Translations under genes and position numbers: made by a program | Assembly (NCBI GenBank): GCA_015680685.1 | Contig: MNCI01017741.1 | Span: forward strand, 3,268-24,610 | Length of the DNA: 21,343 nucleotides | Direction of reading: 5' to 3' | From: Gnetum montanum | Taxonomy: Eukaryota > Streptophyta > Gnetopsida > Gnetales > Gnetaceae | Shown: in pieces, positions 1 to 10,679 of the stretch | Numbering within the stretch: position 1 is the stretch's first letter | Layout of the letters: the number at the start of each line of letters is the position of its first letter | The notes under the pieces: model-generated | Database searches by the model: none | Told to the model about the DNA's origin: nothing | What the model saw: only the letters and a program-made list of their open reading frames with translations

Positions 1-640
1 AAAAAAACCCACAAAATGCCAATTTTGATAATCCAAAAGGCATTTTTAATGCCCCAAGCCTAAATATAGGTATGATATGGCTTTTTTCACTTGGTGGTTG
101 AGGATTTCATCACTTATGAGGCATTTTTCAACCCCAAAATCTAAAGTATGTGAAATTGCATCTCTTGAATTACAATCTTCATATTTTATAGTGAATTTTT
201 AGCCTCAAGTTTCATCGGGTGAGGTCTATAATGCAAAAAGGTTGCAACATGCATTTCTAGGGGTGTTTCATTAGCCCCTCTTTATTGGTGTCTAGAGGAT
301 TAACTTGAGAGGCATCAACAAAGGATACAAAATAGCACTGTAGATCCATCACTAACGTTCACTCTCCATGCTTTATTTCATCATGTTGAGCCATGCCAAA
401 GAGGGCTTCTGATGATAGGTAAAGGCTACGGTGGGGAAATAGTAATGCCCCGTTGTGCATCTACCTCTATGCTCCTTAAACTTTCATAAAACTTCATTCT
501 CCAAATATTTTCTCAATTTTTTAAATTTTCTTGGCTCCAATGCCCTCGTTTACTATTTTCATCATGTTCGTGGCTTTTTGGGCTTCCATTTGACTCCAAT
601 TTCACTCAAAAGCTCCTTGTATTTTCAAAGTTTTCCCAAA
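1..640. other. AT-rich flank without recognisable gene
   Basis: No reading frame of convincing length or composition is visible on either strand. The 90-codon open frame from 455 is low-complexity Phe/Leu/Ser-rich sequence that runs through the promoter-like hairpin at 694-729 and has no family look. The stretch is probably the U3 of an LTR or older decayed transposon DNA; I could not find its left boundary. Confidence 0.4.
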
Positions 641-693
641 GTCAACAATGGTCAACAGCCACGTCAACTAGGCCTAGTCGATGCAACCAATCC

Positions 694-729
694 CATCAAT
701 GGGGCCCCATCAACTAGGCCCCATTGATG
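694..729. repeat. GC-rich 13-bp inverted repeat upstream of a TATA box
   Basis: CATCAATGGGGCC at 694-706 is perfectly complementary, in inverted orientation, to GGCCCCATTGATG at 717-729, with a 10-nt loop. It sits 15 bp upstream of the TATA box at 744. Related GGCC-rich words such as GTCAACTAGGCC (663-674) lie next to it, and similar words recur in the LTR-like blocks at 4303-4410 and 5258-5360. In an AT-rich region this is a strong local hairpin and a possible promoter element. The pairing is seen directly; the role is inferred. Confidence 0.75.
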
Positions 730-743
730 CAATGCAAGAAATC

Positions 744-750
744 TATAAAT
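744..750 (+). promoter_or_regulatory. TATA box of an LTR-like promoter
   Basis: TATAAAT lies in the context of the GC-rich hairpin just upstream. It is about 450 bp before the ATG at 1195, a spacing that fits an LTR promoter plus R-U5 and leader. A copy in similar context lies at 4416-4422. Confidence 0.5.
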
Positions 751-1194
751 ACCACTAAAAAATTTGCAATTTTTATCACTTGATTTACATCAAGAGAGGA
801 GTTTTTGCAATTTTTCAAAGCCCATAACTTGTCAATCGTTTGTTGAAATCACTCAATTATTTGATTTTGCAGCTATTGGAGTTAAGCTCTTTATCGTGGG
901 GACTAGAAACCTTAAGGTTTTTAACAAAAAAAATATTTTTTATCCCCAAAAGGGTTAATGAATACAATGATAATAAAAAATTATCAATGTTGGAGAGTTT
1001 AACCCTTTCAACAACCTTCGGTATGACTATAATCATTTATTAACATCAAAACACAAATAAACTAATAATTAAAATTGAGAAAATCAGCCATAATTACAAC
1101 TTCACTAGGTGTAATGTTCGTAATGAGATAAGATATCACAAATTGTTTCACATTACAAAATTATTGTTAACCCATAGTCATGTTGGGATTACAA

Positions 1195-4056
1195 ATGGCA
1201 CCAAGACCAAGTGACCATAGGAGGGCAGAACATCTCAACAAAGGAAGAAATGATTCAAAACTAGAAAGGGCCAATGAAAACAAGCCTTAGAATAGGTGGA
1301 AAAAACCCATGCAACATGACCTATTTGAGAGGAGTTTTAAGTGGAATTAGTTCAATAGATTCTTGAGGAAGAGACTACAACAAAACAATTGCAATGAGGA
1401 GAGGCACTAGGGTCCATACTAAGAATTAAAGTCATACTAACACAAGCTTGCCTCAACATAATTAAGCCTTGTGATGTCCAATGCTTAGTTCTTTATGAAC
1501 AAAACTTTGGGTCATTCTTAGAGCATGCTCTAGCTAAGGTAAAGACATAGTTGCAAACCTCTTTCATGTGACCAATCATCACTTCTAGTGGGGAGTGGTA
1601 CATGGGAAAGTGGTACCTCTTTTGCAACAATAGAAGAATAGGTTCCACTATGAAGATCAAGGACATTCAAGTGTCCTACATAACTGAATTCATCATGCAG
1701 GCTCTTCAATTGCTTGATTGTAGGACACAACTAGAAGAACTATCTATGCAAGTTGATCTAGAGGCCAAAACAGGAGTGGACCTAGTAGTGTTATATGGTT
1801 GACCATAAGGAGTTTAGCATGCTCACACCTATAGAAAACATATACTTCAAGATAGTGGCATATTGCCTAAATTTGATGATGAGGTCGAGTAAAGTGACCA
1901 CCTTCTCTACCCAAAATTGTGCCACTCTAAGTAGGAAATTTCTAGCAAACCTTCCATAATTAATTTATCTGGAGATAGAAAAGCATTTTAAAGAGAATGA
2001 ACATGGAAAGAAAACCTTACCTTTTCCATGCCATATCCAAAAATTTTGCAAAAGGGCAGGGATAATCTACTACAAGAATGACACAATCAAGCATACTCCC
2101 ATTACCTCTTGGTCTAAAATGATGAAGGAAAATATTCCTTCCATGTTTAAAAGGAGTAACATCTACCACCTTTACCATCTACTCAACAAACAACATCAAA
2201 AGCCCACACTACCATAGAGTGCTTGCATAAAATCCAAGAGTAGCTCTTGCAATAGCAAGAGTAATGAGCAAGAACAAGTGCTAAAGATCCATTTGTGTAT
2301 TGACCTATGATGCGTCACCTTAATGAATTGGCTCAAACAATTAGTTAAATTGAGAAAGGTGGACCAATATACTCAGCTCAACAAATGTAACTACCCATGA
2401 GATCAAATCTTAGTGCTCATGAGACGACAATGTCTTTCTCTCAATACCATTTATTCCTAGAAATCTTTGGAAATACAACCTCCTTTTTGGTGCACTTGGA
2501 GAAGGGCAAGGGGGCAACTATACTAATGATGCAACATCAAGGGTAGGAGATAGCTATGGAAGTGGTTACTAATCAAATCGTTGAAGAACTTAACACACTT
2601 GTGGCATTTGTACTAGATGTATCTTCATTGAGAGATGTGTAGATGTCTATAGGAATTATTAGCAAAAGATTTCATGTAGCCTAGAATAAAGAGCTTCTAG
2701 ACCAACTAGTGGGGACTAGGCAACCAATTCTAGACATCTTTGATTTTCTAGATAACATTATCGCAACCTAGTCAGAGCTGCTAGAAGTAAAGGACAAATG
2801 TATCATCCTAAAGGGGCAACTTGAAATGGCTCAAGCATAAAACCAATGCTTAGCTATAGAGGTTGCTAAATTACATGCCTATTTTACTAATCTAGAACTC
2901 CTTAACCCTATAATAACTAGAGATGAAGCCTTTCAGTAATTTTAAGAACAATTGAAACAAGTTGAGGAGGGAATGGTGACAACCATGTTTAACCAGTCTA
3001 TAGTAGAAGCAAAGACCTATTTAGTTCAAAAGAACTTGGTTTAGGTACATCAATAAAATGAAACACTAATGGTAGAAAAGAATTTCCTACAAAATGTTGA
3101 TGTACAAAAACAATATATGCAAGAATTTATTCATTAATAGCAGGAGTATTTGGCTAGAGAAAACGCAAACTTGCTAAAATTGGTAGCAAAGAATCACAAT
3201 CTATCTATGAAGGAAGTCCATGCCTTATGCCAAACAATATACCATTGAAAGTAATGCTTGGAAAAATGAGGCTCTTAAATTTAAGAGAGTAAAGAATCAT
3301 TATAAAGACCAAGCTGGCCTATAGAAGGAGATGAATGAGAAACATATCCAAGTCACTATGGAAAAAGTAAATAAATCCCTCCAGTAACTCCAGCAAAGGA
3401 GATAGGTGTGGCAGCCCATCATTGATGGGATAGATGCCTACAAAAAAGCATAAATCCACCTAAATAAGTTGTAAATCAAAGAAATGATAGATTATATGGA
3501 ACTAGCCAATATCTAATACAAAAATCTAGTAATGCTAACTACCAAATAGCGATGACCCAAACATGGAAAATAGATGGCTAGCTCATACTTGTTGTACGAG
3601 GTTGAGTTCAAGCACCACAAGGACACCAAGCAAAAGCTTGAGATGGTAAGCATTCAACTAAAAGTTCTTAAGGTATGATTCATTGATTAATAACCAAGTA
3701 CTAAGAACTTGGCTAGAAGCATAAATGATTACCATGAGCTGTAGAATGCAATCAAGGTGTTCAACATCAAGTGCAAACAATTTGCTACTTAGTTCATCAA
3801 TTCTAGGGAGCTATTCCTAGAAATTCCCTATCCTTAGGATATACCCATTCTAGCCCACATTGGTGAAGCTACATGGACCATGAATGATCTCAGGAGTAAG
3901 GAAGAGAAAATGAAAGCATTGCTGAATACTTTCCATCTACCATCAAAAGTTGTACTAGCAACTAGATAGATACAACAGCCTCAACTGCTGCATCTACCTG
4001 AAGCTAGACAAGGTCCATCAAAGCCTTAGGAGCCTCCACCACCTAAGAGCATGTGA
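1195..4056 (+). pseudogene. Decayed retroelement ORF with coiled-coil-like C-terminus
   Basis: The frame can be followed from an ATG at 1195 with several frame changes. The section at about 1970-2160 is rich in Lys, Cys and His (it contains PFPCHIQKFCKRAGIIYYK) and loosely resembles the putative plant transposon protein domain of Athila-type ORF1; this match is from memory and tentative. From 2556 to about 3260 one frame is charged, Leu/Glu/Lys/Gln-rich and helical in character, as expected of a coiled coil. After a frame change near 3270 a second frame runs 257 codons (3286-4056) to a Pro-rich end (PPPPKSM). That last frame holds 17 internal stops (9 TAG, 6 TAA, 2 TGA) but no indel, mostly where Gln or Arg would fit. 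No protease, reverse transcriptase or integrase is present. It lies between a promoter-like region (694-750) and an LTR-like block from 4054, so I read it as the internal part of a non-autonomous element. Confidence 0.5.
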
Positions 4057-4830
4057 TGTTTTCAATTATCTTCATGCCATTAGAGGATGTGTTTCCTAAT
4101 TTTTTTTGGTGTTCAATTTTATGTCATGAACACCATAATTTGTAATTTTGTTAATTAGTACACACAAGCACTTAGTTTTGTCATGTTAGCTTTTTTATGT
4201 TATGTGTTAGTCAATAATCCCATACCTTTCTAATTTTGTAAAGAACTCAAGGAAAATATTTTATTCAGTCATGAGGGTATGATGAATCATGATTTATCTA
4301 TGTCAACAAGGCCTCATTTACTAGGTCCCATCGACTAGGTTTCATTAACTAGGCATCATTGATGCATCGTTTGATGTGTTAACATGGCCTTGTCAATGCA
4401 GGGTCTATTCTTGCCTATAAATACATGCCAAAATACCATGTTTATGCATTATCTAGTCATAGTTGTTATGAATCTCTTTGATGAGTGGTTGAAGGTATTT
4501 CTACACACAACTATATGAATCATGAAGTGTTCACGTGTGATCGAGTCAAATTCTGTGGATTCTATAGTTTCTGGTACACTAGTCTTCTAGGAAGTGAACC
4601 TAAACCCTAAAGGTCATTGGTTGTCTTCCTAGTTACACTTGTGATGCATATGATATGGTTAAGTGTAATCAAGACATATGATTTTTATTGTTTTATGTTT
4701 TATGTTCTTTGGCACTTAAAGTAGAAAGAAAAAGTAATTTAATAACTAATTTGATTTAACTCATTAAGTAATCTCTAACTAGTCCTAACATAAGCATTCT
4801 GTCCCATGTTTCATACACATCCTAAACCCA
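4054..4830 (+). mobile_element. LTR-like block, plus orientation
   Basis: It begins with TG directly at the stop codon of the upstream ORF. Positions about 4083-4293 match, in inverted orientation, about 5597-5380: shared words include TTTTATGTCATGAA, TCAATAATCCCATA and GTCATGAGGGTATGAT, in the same order. The block then has GGCC-rich words, a TATA box at 4416-4422 and a downstream R-U5-like stretch. The right end is uncertain, and no target-site duplication was identified. Confidence 0.5.
4416..4422 (+). promoter_or_regulatory. TATA box in the LTR-like block
   Basis: TATAAAT about 360 bp into the block, directly after GGCC-rich words, as at 744. Transcription would start about 25-30 bp downstream. 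It matches the expected position of an LTR promoter, but no start site can be proven here. Confidence 0.5.
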
Positions 4831-4899
4831 TCTATCCATTGCTAGGTTACTAAGTGGTATGCTACTAAGCACACTAACAAATAATGTTTCTGGGATTAC

Positions 4900-5839
4900 C
4901 AAGCAAATACATATTTATGCTCGAAGCAATCATACTTATGTATTTAATCTATTTAGCTTATCTTACTTAATCACTTAATTAGCTTAATTATTGATGAACA
5001 TTGAATAAATAAATGAAAGTGTTAAATGCATAAATGAAATATCTAAACTATCCAAAATGCTACAATGTTTATCAAGAAGCTCATATTTTTTGTTACACAT
5101 ACTTTTGTGTTTAGGTACAATAGTGCTAAAATAAATATCCATACACTTGATGACTTTTGCTATGGGCACTTGGGAAAATATTTTAACTTTAAAATGTAAA
5201 AATTATAATAGCTCTACTACTAATATGACTTGAAACCCCCAAAAATAGCAAACACTATGTCGATGGGGCCCCATAGGGATAGAAACCACTATGTCAACAT
5301 GGCCCCATTGACAAGGTAATGCCATATAAATCAGGTCTTATCACTAAGGCCACATCAACAAGGGCCCATTAATGGAACACATTAATGCTTATCATACCCT
5401 CATGACTAAATGAAAACTCATCCTTAAGTTCCTTTATAAAATTGTAAAGATATGGGATTATTGACTGACTTGAAAAAGCTGAGTGCCCAAGTGTACAAAT
5501 TAACAAATTACAAAAAATTATGGTATTCATGACATAAAATTTAACATCATGATGTGAATACATAAAAATTGGACAAAACATCCTTTGATAATAGTGACAT
5601 TGTGTCCTGTGATAATAAAGAACTCTTTATTAGTGAAAATAAGAAAATCTTACACTCAAATAAAAAAAACAAAACTAAAATATATAAGAAAGTGTAAAAT
5701 AGTTAAGAAAGTTCAAAGGTACTAAAGATGGTGTAAAATTAGAAAAATTCAAAAATAAAAAATTTTTAAAATCAAAAACATGAAAAACAAAAACATAAAA
5801 AAATTGAGAGGCCATGGTAATGCTTAGCATGGATGGCCA
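4900..5839 (-). mobile_element. 3' LTR-like block of the minus-strand Ty3/gypsy element
   Basis: Reading the minus strand, integrase remnants end near 5890 and are followed by a purine tract (GGAGGGGA, 5847-5840). The LTR appears to begin right after it with TGGCCATCC at 5839. The part at 5597-5380 is the inverted relative of 4083-4293. GGCC-rich words follow (5258-5360), including GGGGCCCC. The far end is not defined; I place it near 4900 because the two inverted blocks meet in that area. The small minus-strand open frames here (4984-5169, 5369-5581) look fortuitous. Confidence 0.5.
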
Positions 5840-5847
5840 TCCCCTCC
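5840..5847 (-). promoter_or_regulatory. Polypurine tract (plus-strand primer) candidate
   Basis: GGAGGGGA on the minus strand lies between the integrase end and the TG that opens the LTR-like block. In LTR retrotransposons this is the place and composition of the primer for second-strand synthesis. Confidence 0.5.
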
Positions 5848-5879
5848 ATAACTAAGTTGGAAGGAGGAGATCTAAAAGA

Positions 5880-6960
5880 TAGAATGTGGTTGTTCAGCCA
5901 TTGAGGTGGTGTTTACACTAGCCTATCTTGGTATAAGTAAAGGCTTCACTTGTTGGATGTTGACCAACTACTTTTTATTGGATAAATTATATAAGATTCC
6001 TCCCATAATGTTTGGAAATTTGACTTTTGGGATACATGTGTGGGGTTCTAGTAAAGAACCTTATCTTCTAGTTGAAGTTTTACTTTCCTGATTCGAAGGT
6101 CATGACATTGTTTACTGAATGCCTTATTCACCTCATTCAAGGATAGGGCCACCAATAATTTTTCATCTAACATGTTTAGAGGGATCAATCTTTCCTTCTA
6201 TGCTAGACATAGGTCAAGGTTTAGATCATAGGTCACTGAGAGTGTATAGAGCTTAGATTGAATTTGGAGTGTTGGAAGCTTCCTGTACACTAACTCATAG
6301 TGATAATAGCCAATAAGAAGCTTCCAAGTTGAATGATAAGTATAGAGAGCATTGTTAAGCTTTGTACTTCAATTCTTCCTATATTTGCTAATGGTGTGCA
6401 TTAGTATTTTTGTAATCTCCCAATTGGTTACCTATGCTTGATCGTTGGCTTGGGGGTGATAAAATGTTGTTAATTTATGTTCTAATCCCAAGTGTTGCAT
6501 TAATTTTCTAAATGTGGAACCTATGAAATGCTATTTTGTTGTATAAACTTCGTAGTAGTGGATGATGTATAATCAGTAATGGCTACTACTTCTACCCATT
6601 TTATGTAATATTCAACTACTACTATAATATATGTCTTTTTCTTGGACATGGATGTGATGGGATCCATGAAGTCAATGCCCCATATGTTGAAAAGTTCTAG
6701 TGGTTGAATTTGTTGTTGAGGATCTTCCATGTAAGTAGTCATCCCCCCATCATGCTGATAACATTCACAATACTTGATGACTTGGTGGATACCCCTAAAG
6801 ATTATAGGTTAATAGTATCTTTCCATCAATATTTTTATGGCTATGCATCTCCCTACATAGTGGCCTCTATAAGGCACTTTGTGAGCATCTAGGAGAATGT
6901 GTAGTTGATCTTCTTCACGGACACACCAACAAATCAGGTTGTTGGCACACACCTTATAGA
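5880..6960 (-). pseudogene. Ty3/gypsy integrase remnant
   Basis: On the minus strand the order is: a zinc-binding remnant (YCECYQHDG, about 6790-6745), then WGIDFMDP (6683-6660) with the first catalytic Asp and a typical KWVE stretch, then FYHPQAN (about 6463-6443), VTNWEITKIL, and a C-terminal part with charged KVKLQLEDKVL-like sequence before about 6050. Integrase would insert the element's cDNA into host DNA. The segment around the second catalytic Asp is degraded, and the codon expected for the catalytic Glu (family context GQ-x-E-x-x-N) is a TAG at 6434-6432. The Arg normally following that Asn is Trp, as CGG-to-TGG decay would give. Several stops and frame changes make it non-functional. 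The match to the Tat/Athila kind is by motif spacing. Confidence 0.85.
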
Positions 6961-7149
6961 GGTGTCTATTCATTTCCATGAATTATTTGAACTAATGAAG
7001 AAACTATTGCTTTCTAAAATCCAAGTCTTTTGGCATCTCCTAAGTGAGAAGGTAGGTGAGGATGCCATTATACCATGTTGCTCCTATAAAGAGAAGTTCA
7101 TCTAGAAACTAATCAGAGAGTAGGATTTCTTTCTCTTTTTTATCCCATC

Positions 7150-7650
7150 TTAAGGTAGAGAGGTGACCAATGACCACATTCTTAGTTCCTTTTTGATCTA
7201 CCATAGTGAGATAAAATTCATGCAAAATAGCCACCGTATAATAGGAGGGCTCACCATTAGCTTGTTCATGAGGAATTGAATTGCACTATGATCCATATGT
7301 ACAAATACTTTGTAACCTAGCACATAATGTCTAAAATTTTCTAGCATGTACACCACTACCATTAATTAGTTCTCCATGGTGCTGTAATTTAACTATGCTT
7401 CCACAATGCTTTGACTCATGCAGTTTGTATAATATAGACATTTCTTATCATCTATTTATATGAGCACTACTCCTAAAGCATAGTTAGATGCAGCTATCAT
7501 GATATGGAAAGGTTTGGACCAATATAGTGCTTGTAGGATTGGTGTTTCTATGAGTTTCTTCTTTAATTGTTCACATTCCTTGGTCCAGATAAAAGGTGCA
7601 TCTTTGTTTGTAAGCTCCACCAACAGCTTTACAATCTTAGAGAAATTCTC
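7150..7650 (-). pseudogene. RNase H domain remnant of the minus-strand pol
   Basis: It follows the reverse transcriptase in the same direction. Recognisable are FLGHTGYYW (RT-RNase H connection, up to about 7658), SKPFHIMIAASNYALGVVL (the family usually has an Asp where the second Ala stands), a SQSIVEA-stop-LNY stretch matching the usual EAQLNY, ENFRHYVLGYKVFVHMDHSAI with the conserved Asp-His at 7293-7288, and TKNVVIGHLS near the end. RNase H removes the RNA template during reverse transcription. At 7662-7657 the codons read TGG TGA where Ty3/gypsy elements have Arg-Arg before Phe, explained by CpG decay of CGG and CGA. Stops make it inactive. Confidence 0.85.
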
Positions 7651-7659
7651 AGTGAATCA

Positions 7660-8420
7660 CCAGTAGTAGCCAGTGTGTCCAAGGAATGAGCACATATCTT
7701 TAATGTTATCTAGGTTGCATGTTCTTCCTTGGATGATCCTTATCTTTTTTTGATTTACCTCAATCCCTTTTTGTGAAATCCAGTGCCCTAATACAATGCC
7801 TTCTTAGACCATAAGATGGCTCTTTTGCCAGTTGAATCATAAATTTGTCTCAACACATCTCTTCAACACTTGTTCAAGTTGATCTAAGGCTTTCTCAAAG
7901 GTAGCTCCATAGGTGGAAAGTCATCCATGAAGACTTGAACAACACTATCTATCTACTATTGAAAGATACTGAGGATTAGACATTGAAAGGTTGTAGGGTC
8001 ATTAGATAGACCAAATGGCATCCTGTAGTATGCAAAAGTCCCCCAGGGACTCATGAATGTTATCTTGTCCTAATTTTTTGGTGCGATTTGGATTTGGTTA
8101 TAGCCACTATAACCATCCAAGAAACTATATTAACAATTCATGGATATGGTGTTTAATACTTGATCTACAAATGACAAAGGAAAATGATCTTTAAATGTTT
8201 CCATATTCAATAGTCTAAAGTCGATGCAAACTTTCCATTTACCATCTTTTTTTGGTACAAGTATGAGTGGACTAACCTACTTACTATCTTAAATTGGAAA
8301 GATGAACCCTACCTTGAGGAGTTGCTCTATTTCTTCCTTCATGATTTTCTTCAATTTGGGATTTAGCTACCTCTACAACTACCTTCTACACTTCATGGTC
8401 GAGTTAGTGTAAATGCAATG
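7660..8420 (-). pseudogene. Ty3/gypsy (Tat/Athila-type) reverse transcriptase remnant
   Basis: On the minus strand, in order: SPLILVPKKDGKWKVCIDFR (about 8275-8216), FLDGYSGYNQIQIAP (about 8125-8080), WGTFAYYRMPFGLSN (8045-8001), and the active-site motif FMDDF (about 7931-7917; DD at 7925-7920), followed by GIVLGHWISQKGIEV. These are the canonical palm and fingers motifs of Ty3/gypsy RT. The F-M-D-D-F variant, instead of the more common Y-L-D-D, is what I associate with Athila/Tat elements. The polymerase would copy the element RNA into cDNA. Internal stops are scattered (for example two adjacent ones before the FMDD motif), so the copy is dead. It lies between protease and RNase H, the standard pol order. 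Confidence 0.9.
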
Positions 8421-9300
8421 CTAGCATATCCTTGGATCAATTCTTGTTAACTCTAGATATGACCAAGTAAATGTTGTTAACCATTTATTCACCACTTTTA
8501 GAAACTTTTCTTTTTGTTCAAGAGTAAATTTGGCATTAATTATGACTAGTTTACCATTCTTTAAAAATGCATACTCCATTTCGTTTAGTAATTTTTTTAG
8601 TTCTAAGGGCTCCTACTTGAAGAGATTAGAGATTTCCAACTCTCCCCAACTGGTATCATTATCTCCATAAGAGAGTTTGAAATGAACTTTCTTAATTTCA
8701 TCCATGCCTTTCACATATGCACATGTTAGGCTCTCAGTTGGTTCCACGCATATTGTGCTACTATATGAATTAACTATGAGCCACTGGGTATCCTCTTGCT
8801 TTCTAGTTGCTATGTATAAACACCTTTGAATATTGATCTCTTGAACATAATTATTGCATGTCTTAATGTATGTGCTCTTGATGGACCAAATATTTTGCAC
8901 AAAATTTCACCTATTATTGCTATACATGATGCATAGAATACACTTCTTCATAATCTTTCCTAGCTCATTTTCCTTAGATGTTTCAAGAGATTGGTCCCTT
9001 ATAGCCATTCATGTGTCGACCATGCTTAACCAAGCCATTCCCATAATGATGGAGAAGTCAATTTTGCAATTTTTCACTTTGATTAATAGAAAATCAATAG
9101 GATAGGACCATCCACAAACTATGGTTACAATGTCCTTTACTAATCCTAGAGGAATAGTAATCAACTGATCTACTAATTCTAGATGAATGTTTCTCTTATT
9201 AAGAGATGGTAGGTTCTAGGCCTTGTACATGTCATGGGAAATGAAATTAACTCTAGAACTAGAGTCAATAAATGCCTTGCATGGCTCTTGTTTAGCAATC
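8421..9300 (-). pseudogene. Aspartic protease and RT-linker remnant
   Basis: On the minus strand the protease loop reads KAFIDSSSRVNFI (about 9280-9240), which fits the Ty3/gypsy pattern of Ala-hydrophobic-Asp-Ser/Thr-Gly-Ser, with the loop Gly replaced by Ser. A second protease strand follows (FSIIMGMAWLS, about 9060-9025; the family usually has Leu-Gly where Met-Gly stands). The stretch 8900-8613 is open for about 95 codons and belongs to the linker between protease and RT; it ends in a charged segment (EPLELKKLLNEMEYAFL, about 8610-8560) like that preceding RT in Athila/Tat polyproteins. The protease would cleave the Gag-Pol polyprotein. Gly loss and stops suggest it is inactive. Confidence 0.75.
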
Positions 9301-10480
9301 TGTAGATAGAGGAGTGGACTTCCTAGATCAAATTTTCTTGTAGGAAGAATGCCAGCCTTGATCCAATTAGAAATAGCATGAGTTAACATTACTGGTGGAT
9401 CCTAGGTGGCACTTGGTTTGAAGGGCACTCGAAGGTGTTTGATGTAGAAGGTGAGGGTGATGGAGATACAAGATAATCAATTGGAGTAGGTTGTGAGGGT
9501 TGGAGAGGATTCCTAGGTTGTAAGAAACGTTATTTTCTTAATCAATTGTCTAGGCCAGTTGGCTGAAAAATTTATTATGAGTGTATAGCCCTCATAGCAT
9601 TTCATTGTTGCAGCTATGGAGGAATCTCAACTTGCATGGACTGAGGAGGAGATAATTGGGTTGAAGGTGCAAGTGTATGTGCAATGGGATGTAGAGGATG
9701 ATATGGATATGAATATGGGTTTTTCCCTCAGGTAGGTGGTGAATTTTTTCGGTGGCACTTTGGAGGGTAATAGAGATGGTGGAATGATGCATGACTTGTC
9801 AAACTTCTAGGGGAGATGGACTATTGAACATAGTACCCATATGCATTTGGTTGCCTATAAGGGTAATACTACGTTGTTGGTGGCATTCCCCATGACTATG
9901 ATTGATACCACTATTGGTATTGTTCATAAGGTTGTGGAGGACTTCCACTTGGGTAGTAAGCTTGTTGTTGTTGGTGGTACTACCTTGGGCTACCTTAAGC
10001 TTAAGGCAATTGTCTAGGAGCTTGCCTACATGCTAGACAAGGATTCAATGCATACACCACTGACTCTTGTAAGTGTGACACTATAGGGAATCATCCCTTT
10101 GGATGTTCATATTTACAAATGTCACATTCAATTTCATCATCAAAAGTAGACTCCAAAAATTCCTCTACTATAATACCTTTGCCCTTACCTCTTTAGTAGG
10201 CATGTTTAGCTTCTTTTCACCTCCTACAATTATGATCACTATTTTGCTCTTTGGATTCTTTAGTAATCTTTAAAGTGGTTTAAAAATTTTCATCCAAAGA
10301 ATCCCATAACTTGTCAACCTTTGTTGAAATGTTAGAAACAAATTTTTATATGGGTAAGGTTTTTTTTTTCACCACCTCATCAAGTCGTGATTCCCCCCCA
10401 TCATAAAATTGAACCTCTCATTTTCTAATGGATGGATCCCTATTATACTCTTCATCACTTTTCCTTTTCTGTAGCTCACC
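9301..10480 (-). pseudogene. C-terminal Gag remnant of the minus-strand element, truncated
   Basis: A zinc-knuckle-like CDICKYEHPKG is encoded at about 10126-10091 on the minus strand, with the last Cys apparently lost. It is followed by a Tyr/Gln/Pro/Ser-rich linker (for example YYPSGSPPQPYEQYQ, about 9965-9920) leading to the protease at 9280. Upstream of the knuckle is a short helical part (STKVDKLWDSLDENFKPL, about 10325-10270). The main Gag capsid domain expected further upstream is absent; sequence of a different kind begins near 10500. The element is therefore 5'-truncated in gag, by deletion or by the neighbouring element. Stops are frequent. Confidence 0.6.
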
Positions 10481-10679
10481 TTCTTCTTTTGCTACCTACC
10501 CAATTAGCCTTTGGATTTGATGAGCTCTCATTTCAGACAATCATCCATAGGCATAGACCCCAAGGGTTTTTCTTATTTCTACTTTAAGCATAACTATGAT
10601 GTAGAGAAGTTTTTCCCTTTGAGAATAACCATGGCTATTGTTAAAATACCACAAAATTCAGGTAACAATACCTCACTGG

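Noticed and set aside
455-727. Plus-strand open frame of 90 codons
   Set aside because: It runs through the GC-rich hairpin just before the TATA box, and its translation is low-complexity.
4984-5169. Minus-strand open frame of 61 codons inside the LTR-like block
   Set aside because: It is short, AT-driven and lies in a region expected to be non-coding.
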